A stretch of DNA of 64,000 nt. Source: Ichthyophonus hoferi. Taxonomy: Eukaryota > Opisthokonta > Ichthyosporea > Ichthyophonida > Ichthyophonidae. The notes beneath the pieces are model-generated. The model worked only from the letters and a program-made list of their open reading frames with translations. It did no database searches and had not been told where the DNA came from. The stretch lies in contig NAOQ01000169.1 in NCBI GenBank assembly GCA_002751075.1, positions 57,188-121,187 on the forward strand, in the 5' to 3' direction. Both the position numbers and the translations under genes were made by a program. Every line of letters begins with the position of its first letter. The stretch's first letter is position 1. Shown here piece by piece: positions 12,433 through 30,388 of the stretch.

Positions 12433-15400
12433 GAACACTATTGTTTAGTGAATCTGCGTGTATATCCTCAATTAGATTAACATGAACTTGTACGTTTATA
12501 ATACTATTATCTGATAATCTGCCCAAACCTAATCATGAACCAGTTTCCTCAGATGCAAAAAGATTGTATAAAGCCTAATGAGCGTATGGAGTTAATTAAA
12601 ATCATAGAAACAAACACCATCTTAAAAAGAACATAATAATACACAAATATAAGCCATTTTACAAACAACTTTTGATACTTTAATCGTATTGGGGAGACTA
12701 GTTATTTTCTCTCTTTTATTCCAGGTATTTGCTATTTATTTCTCCAATTTTGCCTTAAAAAGTCATCTGATATGCCCAAAAAATTGCATTGGTATTGATA
12801 GTCAATCATAAATTTTATAAATACTACAAATGGAGCTCTCTCTCTCTCTCTCTCTCTCTCGAGCTTCATGCCTGCAGGAAACATAATCTGCGATGTTAAT
12901 GACAACTTGATCACATATTGACTTAAAAATTTACTCCGATTAGCATTACTTCTTGATTAGACGCCATTATCTTTCAAAATAAATGCAAAATATGATTTTG
13001 CACAAGGAACACACTGTTACACTGGCCTTCCAAGTGATGCAATCAATTTCGGAATTCGAGAGATTTCATGACAACTTTTCTGATAAAAGGTGGGTATTGG
13101 CATCTACATCTATAAATTCTATCTGCCGCAAACATCCTTAGAATAATAGTGAATCTAGATACATATGAGAAAGCAAGGGCTACTATTTATTGCCAAAACT
13201 TGGGCAGATATGGACATGGACGCGTCATCAAGGAGATGCACAGTTGGACAGGCTGATCAATTCGTGCGCCAATATTTGGACTTAATTATGTAAAACCGAA
13301 TTCATGTACACTAACACATTCTCTCTAATTTGCTTCAAGGCTTTTGCAAGTTTCTCTTTTAAAGGAACCAGGTACTCGTGACAAAAAGGGCTTGGCCTAG
13401 CTGTTGTCTGTGATTGGCTTAAATCATCAAAATTGAACATCTAAATATTTGCATTTAATCGCTCAATAACAAATTCAATGGATAGGATACGGGATCATTT
13501 CTATCCTTTATGATTTTTTTTAAGGAGGTGGGGTTGATGGAATACAGACGCTACCAACTCTATATTGTGAATACAAATATCCAGGTAATATGTAAGAGTT
13601 CTGTTGACCAGTACACAGTTTCTCGGGATCTCCATTGTTTTTCATAATCGATCCCTGATAATTATAATAATTATAATAATTACGTATTAACTTTCGAGCA
13701 ATGGCTAAGCGCTATTTAATTATAATTTAGTTATAATTACGGTAATATAAATTGGTGGGACCGTGTGTGTGTGAATGACTGCGGGGCTTTTATTAATTAT
13801 TGCGATTTAGGTTGAAAATATTATACAATTATATAAATCATTATTTATGCAATTAACTAATCTTGAGCCACGATCATTGATCTACCTCTTATCTGAGCTA
13901 CGATCGAACATAATAATCTGTGGTTAGCGACCTTGTAGCAAGGTCTAACGAGCACCTACGAAAACATGATGCCTTCTCCATCGTATGTCCAAGTAGATAA
14001 GAGAAAGTGGTGTGTGAGTGTAAGGGCGGCCAAGTCCACATCAGCATAGCTATATCTATATGGGGGATGAATGGGAAGAGGTAGTGATTATAACACAACT
14101 GCAGAAAAGGCGATGGCCCTATACCAAGTCCCGACGAAAAGCATAATCTTGGGTATAAAGTGGGTTTTAGGAGCTGACCACATTTTAAATTGCTCAAATT
14201 ATTCGGAATTTTTAATACCTTGGGGTAGACAGAAAACTGACCGGTCAATTGGATAGTAGCCTGCTCTTCGTTTTCGGTTTTAACTTTTTTTTAACTTTTC
14301 AGCGGCTAGCCTTCACCATATAGGCACTTGATATGATAATATTTTCATATATGTGCAATAGTTGACTTTATTATCTGGTTTCGCAAGACCGTTAACTCCG
14401 AAGCAACGTGATATTATTTTTCGGAGACTTTTATGCTTGTTAAAAGTAAGCAGCGAATCCTCAATTTTCTTTTGAGGAGACCAGTTTCACAAAGCCTGAG
14501 GAGCCAATAGTTGATATTAGCGAATAGCTTGGAGCGGATAAAATATGAAGTTATGGCAACGCAATCAATTTGAGAATACAGGTTCTGAAAAAGGCAATAA
14601 TGGATGCGAGGATTGCAGGGTAAAGGGCTGTAAGTTACATGCATTAAATTTCGAGTGGTTGCAATTAACCTGTAATGTTCATCCAATCGTTGCACCTTAA
14701 TTACGCTCTTTAGATATCTAATCTGAACTAATCTATTTGATAAGGCCCGAGTTACCACTAATGTACTAATGTCATAATGGGGATTGCCCGGTCCAATGGA
14801 TTTGTTAGGCGCGTATTTAGTAATACTCTTGTAATTTTTTTTCAGGAAATATTATAAAAATTTTAAACCTGCTTAAGAACCGTATGTGCTGCGTATGTAT
14901 TTTGATGACTTATCTAAAAATACATAGCGCAGTAACTAGTTTTTGAATAGTGTACCACGTGTTTGACTTGACACTCCACTACAGTTAGGTAATTCATTGA
15001 GGAATCTAAAATCTGTGTGTAATATTGTGTCGAATAATCCTAAGATTCACAATATTTAGGGGTTTAATCATGGTTTATTATGTCTAATTCTTTAGCTATA
15101 AGTTGTCATGTCACTGTCAAAAAACTTTCGCATTGGTTAGATTAAAAGTCCTTGATAGAAAAACAAATTAATGCGTAATATTAGCCAATGACAGAGTAGC
15201 ATAGCATAGCGAGTTTGACGAATGAATTTTATGAAGTACTAAATTAAACACGCAAATCGTTCAACAGAGTTGGGCAAGTCAAAACGTGGCAGGCAGCTAA
15301 AGAACAAGAACCAAGTATATTTCAATTGATTTTTTCGTAAATGCTTCAATAAAAATTATTATTATATATATATATATAGTAATATAAATTTTTATTAATA

Positions 15401-15907
15401 ATTATGTTAGCCAGCAATATATAATAATTATCTAGACCTATTTAATGCTTAAGGAGAAATATATTTACGCTATTGTTACACCTGTATCTTTTGTTTATGA
15501 CGCCATTGACTTAGGTACAGTAATCAATTGAAGCACGACCTCAATTGACCGAGCTACATTATTACTGTAAACTATTACACCCTCAGCCTTTTCCAACATC
15601 CTTAATGAAAAAATTATTACAGTTTGCTTGGTTCCATGGCCAATTAATAGATATTTGTATTTAATTGCTGATTTCTGCACCTAGAAAGAAAAGAAAAAAT
15701 TCCTTAAAAGGGTGAAAGGCGAGATTCCGATCTCCAAGAAGATTTTCAAAAATACCTTCCCGCACTAATGTTCCACTCTCAGGCTCAGGAATCGCAGGAT
15801 TTCGACCACAATGCACCTATATTATGTTGAAACCTTTCAGTTCATTGTACTTTTTTTTTTTTTTTGCTGAAAGTACTTAACAACTCATAATTTTTTTATA
15901 TTGAATT
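12433..15907. other. Mostly gene-free stretch between gap and GME
   Basis: No exon with family similarity is seen. It includes a CT microsatellite (12836-12860), AT-rich quasi-palindromic DNA (about 13655-13755) and a T run just upstream of the GME start. Three exon-like items are mentioned under findings or rejections: 13287-13399 minus, 13900-14140 plus and 15495-15680 minus. The final 100-200 bases should hold the GME promoter and 5' UTR, but no specific element was recognised. Confidence 0.45.
12836..12860. repeat. CT/GA dinucleotide microsatellite
   Basis: About twelve uninterrupted CT units, flanked by GAGC on the left and CGAGC on the right. No gene is recognised around it. Confidence 0.95.
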
Positions 15908-18228
15908 ATGACCCAAACCCGTATTTTGGTTGCTGGTGGTGCAGGCTTCATTGGCTCTCACCTCGCGAAGCGTCTTAAAAGCGAGGGACAATGGGTCCGT
16001 GTTTGTGACTGGAAGACAAACGAGTATTTTAAAGAGGTGTGTTTAAGGCTATCCCATACAGCTGCTTGCTCTCTTCTCCCTTTCTTTTTTCTTAGTCTGG
16101 CTTAATATGTTTTTCTATTATTTAAACTCATCCCCTCTCACTTTGGATATTCTTTTCGCCTAGTTTTTCTTTTTCCTACTTCTTTCTGGGCGTGGCTTGT
16201 CTTCTTCCTGCCTTTCCGTTCACCATTTCTTTCATCCTCTGCTTTTCAGATCCTTCACCTACCATCCTTTCTCTTTTCCCTGTCAGATATACACCCATAA
16301 ATTTACATCTACATCACCCCCTTTTATTTTTCATGTTTCTCTGGGTCCAATTCAGTTTATTATGTGAAGGTTGTTAACGCATTGTTAAAGGTTTTTTATC
16401 CGTTACTACCAAAGGTCTTTTCCTCTTTTGGTATGACTTGGAGTGTCCTTAGGGTTCTTATACTAAAGCATCAAGGGCTCAAACCTTGGTCTTTATCACT
16501 TTTTTTTTATTTTATTTTTATTTTTTAATTTTTAATTTTTATTAATGTAATGGTCATCTAACGACCCCCTTTTATGTCTTCACAGGAGGAATACTGCAAC
16601 GAATTTGTGCTAGGTGATTTACGCGAACTTTCAGTATGCATGGCCGTAACCAAGGACATTGATGTTGTTTATAACTTGGCTGCCGATATGGGCGGTATGG
16701 GATTCATCCAATCTAACCACTCCCTCATTCTTTACAACAACACTATGATTTCTTTCAACACATTGGAGGCTGCACGCATCAATGGCGTTAAGAAGGTATT
16801 CTACGCCTCTTCTGCATGCATTTACCCAGAAAACATTCAGGATGATCCCATGAATCCTGGACTCAAGGAGAAAGATGCTTGGCCCGCCAACCCCCAGGAT
16901 GCCTATGGTCTGGAGAAACTCATGTCCGAGGAGATTCACAAGCACTATGCCCAAGAGTTCCACTTGGAGACACGCATTGCTCGCTTCCATAACATCTATG
17001 GACCCCAGGGTACTTGGAAGGGTGGTCGTGAAAAGGCTCCTGCTGCTTTCTGCCGCAAGACCATTGCCAATGACAAAACTTTCGAAATGTGGGGTGATGG
17101 CCTCCAGACACGCTCATTCCTTTTTATTGACGACTGCGTCGAGGGCATTATTCGTCTCACTAACTCTGACTGGACTGAGCCTATGAACATTGGTTCAGAG
17201 GAGATGGTGTCCATGAATCAGTTGGCCGATATTGCTTTCAGCATGGAGGAAAAGAAGCTGGATGTAAGTCCCATTTCCACTTTCTTCCTATATAGCACTC
17301 TATCCTCCCACTATACGCATATACTCATTCTTTTTATCAGAGTAAAAGTCTTACTGTTGGCTCATTATACGCACTCTCTATCTTCCAAGACCACTTAGGA
17401 GGGAGAGGGGGTGAGGTATTACTAAACCCTTTGCAGGGCGGGAGGGAGAGAGAGAGGGAAGGGCGCATACTCTCGTGGCACCCCTGCTTGTTTCTCAGTG
17501 ATACTCCCTTCCCAATAGGACATTTTCATCTACCCTTTATAATTAACTATACATTCCCACCATTATATATACACATAGGATGAATACACCTTTCCTCGGT
17601 CAGCATATCTTTTCTAGTTGTTGTACCCCCCACCCCAACTCTATCATTCCTTTACTTTGCTATCATCTTCCCAATGTATCCATAGGCTGCCAAGTAAATG
17701 CATACACCCCCTGTATCATGCCATTATTCAATTTGGAGGTCTAGTATTTTTCTCTTATTAGGGCTGGCCCTCGAATGTTTATTTTTAATGCGTGGGACAG
17801 CAATTGTGCACTGGTCAGATGATTGTCATATGCGCCAGTATAATGAGATACAGACATGCATACATATCAATAGCATACTAGAACGCGTCGAGTATTGTTG
17901 GTGCTACAGAATGACCGCTCTCTCCCTTACTCCTTTTAATATATATATAAGCAAATCATTCTTACTAACCCAACCCCCTATCGCTGTCCAGATCAAACAC
18001 ATTCCTGGCCCCGAGGGGGTGCGAGGCCGTAACAGCAACAATGACTTAGTGCGCCAGGTGCTTAACTGGGATTATACCATTTCCCTAAATGAGGGCATGA
18101 AGCGTACCTATTTCTGGATTAAGAAGCAGATGGAGGCGGAGAAGAGCAGTGGCATTATTAATGATTATACTACCTCCCATGTAGTGGCCACTCAGACCCC
18201 CCAGCACAGTAGCTTGCAAAAAGAGTAG
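15908..18228 (+). CDS. GME: GDP-mannose 3,5-epimerase
   Basis: Three exons, 15908-16036, 16586-17263 and 17992-18228, give a 347-aa protein in one frame; both introns are phase 0 with clean GT/AG ends. GME is a cytosolic, NAD-dependent short-chain dehydrogenase/reductase enzyme. It epimerises GDP-D-mannose to GDP-L-galactose (and GDP-L-gulose), feeding ascorbate synthesis and L-galactose-containing glycans. The Rossmann signature GGAGFIGSH is at residues 10-18. The YxxxK pair is Tyr150/Lys154, and the acid/base residues of the plant enzyme have counterparts in Cys121 (SSACIYPE) and Lys193 (GREKAP). NLAADMGGMGFIQSNHS and HIPGPEGVRGRNS are near-identical to plant GME as I remember it. Length is close to the plant enzyme (about 377 aa), lacking part of its N-terminal extension. 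The start is the first ATG and directly precedes the dinucleotide-binding fold. Intron 1 is strikingly pyrimidine-rich on the coding strand. Identity is very secure. Confidence 0.97.
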
Positions 18229-18344
18229 ATTGGTCCCAATACCCTCTGGCCTGATGAGATATATTATGTATATTTCATAATGCATTTATACCGAGTTGCT
18301 GTTTTCAACTAGACAACTTTCCCCTCCGCTCTATCATAGCTAAC

Positions 18345-18350
18345 AATAAA
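18345..18350 (+). terminator. Polyadenylation signal of GME
   Basis: A canonical AATAAA lies 117 bases after the GME stop codon, inside a short AT-rich 3' region, before the convergent TENT4 gene ends at 18878. It is the only canonical hexamer in that gap close to GME. Confidence 0.6.
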
Positions 18351-18877
18351 AATCACAGCCACCCGCCTCCAGACATTTTCCTACTATCACGTGTCATTTG
18401 GCAGTAGTACATCAAATTCATAATAAATATCGTCTGTGATGATATAATATAACAAAGAGTAAGTGGTTACACATACTTTTGCCTGATATAGCAGCATTTT
18501 AGAGTTTTATTATTATGTAATTTATCAGCTACTCACAGCGTCTAGCGGAGCCTTAGTCTTCACTAGGGACCATCTAGTACTACCACGTTTTTAAAAGGAA
18601 TAATAAGAGATACATAGCTTACTAAGTCAATCTAAAGTTACTGTTTTGCTGAGTTGGACAAAAATAGATGATCCACATCCTTGAATTTTTGTGCTCAACT
18701 TATCTTTTGTTTCAATATGGCGTACAAAATTTTACGCATTCTGTCGTGCTAAACACAACATTGAAACGCATATATAATGTATATATGAGGTAATATAAAA
18801 ACGGTATACAAGGTTACATCACTGCCAAAGGCCAGCAGATGTACTTTAACTACATGGATGCATAGGCATAGTTCTAG

Positions 18878-25120
<6,243 letters not shown>

Positions 25121-28080
25121 ATTTGTGGTCTAGTGATAGTCAAGTACAGTTAATAGAATCAAAATTTATCTTTCACATAATATATGCTATGCAGTGTAGT
25201 ATATATTATGTAGTATACATTCTATAGTATATAGTAGTACGCATACATGTACGATACATGCTAATACAGACTAAACAAATGATGCGTGTACTACCACTAG
25301 GGCTGGTAGGTTCTTGCGAATATGTTTTGATCGCAAACTTACCCTTGTGAATAAAATCGTAATTTCTAATTTGCTTTGAAAAATAGTAATTAGTAATAAA
25401 TTATTAATAAACTAATAAGATATTAATAATAATAGTTTAATCATGGATTATTATTTATGGAAGTGATTAATTTCACTGATTTACAACTAACATGCAAATA
25501 AGGACATCTTATCGTAATTTTGATTGGCAATGATAGGTCTTGCCCCTAAAAAGCATCCAATTACATTCATTTTACAGCCCTACCAATAGTTCTGAGTATG
25601 ATAAAAGCATTTACTTGAGGTTTTAAAAATAGTAAGCCTAGACTTTTCTAGTAAAGAAAATGGTGTTGGTTTCAGTTTCACATCAGGAGGTGGTGACCTG
25701 TAAGTCTAGATGAGTGCTTACCATTATTACAGCATAACAATATTTTCTTTCTATACCTTCCCTACATGGCCTGAAAAAAATCATACACATATCTATACCT
25801 ATGATCCTATCACTACCTGCACATAACAAAGATAACTGCTCTCAAGCAAGTGGTAGAGGTCTTATGATACAGATGTAACAGATGTCGGTAGGGATATTGC
25901 AGATACGACCATAACCGAACAAAGCTGATCATTAATTAACTACGGCCCCACCATATGAGCCACATTGACAGAATTAGTTTGTAATCATACTACAATGCCT
26001 TGGCAGACTTAGTCCTCCTCACCCTATCAGGAGCATCACAGAAATCCTCGAGTATGTTGTTGACTTCATTTTATATGAAGTGTTGACTTTTTTTTTTAAC
26101 AACTTCATAACCCGAAGAATTATAACTTAGTCCAGTATCACTGTGATATTCATTATCACTCAAGGTCATGTCTTTTTGAGCTAGCTATTATCTCTGTAGT
26201 TCTACATAGATCAATAGAGAATTTCTAAGGTTATGGTACCTGATAATTCCAAATGCTTTAAATCATAAGTAAATTAGTAATTAGCAGGCAAAAATTGATC
26301 TGAAGCATGGAATCCAGACCAACTTATTGGCATTTCTGGTGATAGCCACTGGTATGCACAGCAGGAGAACTTGGCAAAGCTGAGATTAACAAATTTGGAC
26401 ACTGAAGGATGTCAGTGATTGGCTAAATGTGCCCGATGGCGGTCAAAAGCTAATTACCTAAGCATTCAATGCCATTATATTACATCTAGGCTAAATTTGA
26501 ACTATATTTAAATAATGTTTGATTCACATCTAGGATCAGTATGACAGGTCAATATTTGGCTATCAATATAAGAAGCTATACAAGCGGAGGTCCAGCTCTT
26601 AGTGTGGATCGCTTAAAAGTTATATTAAAATAAACATATGTTAAATATGAATTTGATTTATTATATAAGTCATGATTTTAGAAAGTAAGTAGGTAATGGT
26701 TGCAAAAAGAATTTTTGGAAACAGAGGCTTGTAAGGTCAGCAGCTCCTATAGGATGGTCTGTAATCAAAGGGAAGAAGGCGAGTGCTGTTTAGTTTTGAC
26801 TCAAAGGGTTCTCTATGGCCAGAATTGGACAACACCTTTGATGCCTATGAGGTTTCTGCTAACATTGAGTGCCTGCAGCCTCGACGCTGCTAGAAAAGAA
26901 TCATGTATGTCTATTGACTCACATCCGGAGACAACACAAATTACAGCTACTTTTGACAAACTGATGGAAATTACATTGGCTGATTATCACCCTTCATTGG
27001 AGTCCGAAGAAGTCTGGATTCTAGTTGTGTTGTATCCTAGAGAAGGTGAAGATTCAGAGTCTTCACAAGGGTTGAATCTATCTTCTAGGTTTCTGGTAGT
27101 AACTTCTTCCTTTGAAAATTTTTTTTCTGGCCATAATCCATAGTGTTGATGCAGGCAAAGGTATAGACTTCCTTTTCAACGGAAAGTGCTTGCTGGGGGC
27201 ATTTTCTTTTCTAATCAAAGTCGTTACTTTGGATTAGACACTTTTTAAAACATAGGTATCAGGTGTAATATGAAACATTAGTGAGAGGTACAAAGTCTAA
27301 ATGCATGTAATATATATTGTTGGGGTCAAAGGCAGCTAAAGAATTCTCTGTATTAGCAGAAGATGTGTTTTCCACAGGATGTTGTTGCTTACGAATGGTT
27401 GCAAAACACAGGCTTAGTATTTATAAACATCAAGGCATATATATATATAAATAAAGAGGTTTTGTTAACAAGTAAGAGAATGCAAAGCTTTTGTGTATAC
27501 TGGGTTGTCCATATTTATTTATTAACGTGTTTCATCATTTTATAGTTCTCATGGTCTCACCACCTTTGCTGATTGGAAGGTGCTGATGTAACTATGCACA
27601 ATACTTTAGTCAAAATTATAATGGCCACATCGATCTTTATAAGTTGATGCCTTTCGTAGAGCCCAGTGTAGTCCCCTTAGGTTCTTGATCTTAATCTTCT
27701 AATCGATCTGAGACACCGTGTTTGTATTTAGACAGCTTTTTATCTGGTACCCGTGTTTGGCTAGTTGCTTTCCTTTTTCGTATTAGTTACTGATGAATCA
27801 TTGATTTGAATGAGAGCTTCATAAAGACAGCTGATTTGGGCCCATCATGTCATGGTCCCGTTGTTAACCAGCTGGCTAGCAATACCACGTGCTCTTTGGG
27901 TTTACACTCTTGCCGTAAAACTCCCTACATATGAATATATCAATATCTCCTTAACAATATGATAAGAATCTTACAATTATAAAATGACATGGATATTTAG
28001 TACATATCATCTTTACATCTTCCAGGCAGCAGAAAGGTGTACTCCATATATGCTGTTATCAGTATACATATCCATGCCTA
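25121..28080. other. Intergenic stretch without recognised gene
   Basis: The right flank of the TENT4 start (promoter side) is AT-rich. At 25370-25450 is a TAATAA-rich patch. The longest open frame, 26700-27143 plus (about 147 codons, opened by TTG rather than ATG), shows no known domain and no splice context. It could be chance or a decayed element. The stretch ends at the GNB1L stop codon; no canonical polyadenylation hexamer close to that stop was noticed. Confidence 0.45.
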
Positions 28081-30351
28081 TTATGCATTATACACAGACC
28101 AAAGGGAGATATTATTGTCTCCGCTACCAGCTGCCAGTAACCAGCCCATGCTAGTGGTGTGGAAAAAAGATAAACATTGAATAGATCCCCGGTGTCTTTC
28201 AAGAACACAGAGGGGTGTATCTGCCTTGAACCCAAATAAACGCAACCTGCATGTAAAGATAAGTAAATCCTTCTCATGATCAATACACCTTTACCTGTAA
28301 ATAACAGTAGCTATTTGGTCCCACATTAAATGCCTTCAATGTACTTCCTTAGCAATTTTAATTTAACAATGAGCCCTAGTTATAGTAATATTATAAACTA
28401 CTGGACTGGTCAAATGTTCATGTAACTCGCTGATAATCTATACAGAGAATTCATATTGTAGAATACTTAGCTTTTGTACACCTTCACATGACAGAGGTAT
28501 GCCCCATAATTCAAGATAGATCTAAGACATGCTATATTTATTTACATCATGATATTTTATTAAGTGATCAGAAAATAGTAAGTCAATAAGTTGGAGCATA
28601 GCTGTGTATTGTAGTAAGGTGTGTATACATGTATTGTCTGAAACAGACATATTTAAATCATGCATCACTCTATGGATCAAAACATTTACAACTACAGAAT
28701 AATCAACCTTTAGAGCTTTAGATACAATGAAATGTCAAGGAAAATCCTAGGTATGCATATATATGATTGGTCTGCAGCCTGATTTTTCTATTTATTCCCT
28801 CACATTTGCCCCCAACATACATATGGCCATATAGAAGGAAATAAACAGGCCGCCCTCATTCTCACATGGATATGCAGGTTAGTGAATATGCACTCTTCTT
28901 CTTCATACCAATAGTATGCAAAACATTAGTCACCCTTTACTTAGTCATCCCCAAAACCATATACTTTCCAATTAGTCTCTTGATATAAAAGGGCGGCTAA
29001 GTATTAAAGAGGAAAAAAAAAAAGAAAAGACTAGAAAAGAAAAAGAAACATACTTTCCATCCCACCCAGCTGTAGCATACAGTTTTCCATCTTGTCGTAT
29101 TTGTAAGTCATTGACTCCTGGAGTCATCAGGGTTACCTTACCAGTCTCTTTCATTCCCTCCTGGTAATCCCATGCTTATTCAATTATGTTACTTGCAAAT
29201 GAGTCTAGTACTGTCCAATTGCAACTACCATTAAGTCCATTCATTACAAACAACTAGACATACTGACTATCCAAGAGTCTCGGATAGCAACCAAACAAAA
29301 TTTCAAAGCTACAACGATTAAAGAATGCATGGGAGTTACTGCCATCGAATAATATGGACCACAGCCCCCTCTACTTTAAAATAACACCAAAATAAAATAT
29401 TGAGTGATGCCGTTTGAGTTGTGCAGTCATGTACACACATGATCTAGAACCAGGTATCATTTAGAAAATATAAAGACAATCAAAGAGTGAAGTGTAACAT
29501 AAAAATAAAAGTCAATGAATAACTTACAGGTTCTAAAACAAAACGGGATAGGCTGGGCCCTGCAGATCCTGCAAGGCCTACGCCAGTAGAGGGGTCCCAG
29601 TCGACACAAAACACTGCATTGGTATCAACACTGTGCCATTAGTTGCATCTGGCTTAGATCTTGTTCCAATTCTTGCAGTATGCTCCTTTGTCTTGTTCTC
29701 ATTCCCTCAAATACAAGACTGCACCCAATTTTCATTATCTAATTTTATAATCTAGTATCTCTTGCATTTTCCCCCATAAATACACCGTATATCCACAATT
29801 AATCTCCATAAATCCCATGCCACATCTTCCTTCGTCCATAATACGTACAGTCTAAGGTACAGGTAATTAGTGTGACAAAAAAAACAAGCAGATAGGAATA
29901 TAGATGGATAAGAAATATATAAAAAGTCAAGGGCACAAATGGACACACATATATGCTTGCACACCTGGATCCTTATGCAGTTGCAAGGAAACCATCACGG
30001 GAGTGGGTACACCAAGCTGCCACACCGATACATGGCCTGACTCATGGCCAATCACACACGATACAGCATCTCCTTGCTGTCTGAGCCTGAGTGATGTGCA
30101 CATTCCTGGGAGTGAGAAGGATGTCCATTGGTGGATATATGTTAACAAGAGGAATACCCGCATATCTACCATATTAGTATGCAAACATTCGAATTGTATA
30201 TAACCACGTAGACTTACAATTTATAAGGTAGGTATATACGCATCCATGTATATAAAACAATATGTGTAAGCCCTGCAATTGAATATTCTTTTATTGATGC
30301 ACCCCAAGGTTATGTAAATAAACGCACATAAGGAACATGGCTTAAAGAGAG

Positions 30352-30388
<37 letters not shown>

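Noticed and set aside
11768-12526. Long ORFs on both strands spanning the first gap
   Set aside because: They consist almost only of N; artefacts of translating the gap.
13900-14140. Short plus-strand open segments (DEWEEVVIITQLQKRRW; MMPSPSYVQVDKRKWCVSV)
   Set aside because: They look protein-like but no junction connects them and no family is recognised; an overlapping minus-strand ORF is equally open. Not enough to call exons.
14414-14758. 114-codon minus-strand ORF
   Set aside because: No homology, no splice context, and composition like surrounding AT-rich DNA; likely chance.
16631-17214. Several ORFs antisense or in other frames over GME exon 2
   Set aside because: Shadows of the strongly conserved GME exon; no acceptor/donor structure and no family similarity.
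25299-25600. Possible MITE with terminal inverted repeat (ctagggctggtagg / cagccctaccaat)
   Set aside because: The two ends align only with shifts and no target-site duplication is seen, so not reported as an element.
28850-28900. Candidate extra GNB1L exon (GGLFISFYMA-like frame)
   Set aside because: The exons at 29160-29054 and 28246-28081 already join in frame and cover the family sequence without a gap, so no exon is needed between.
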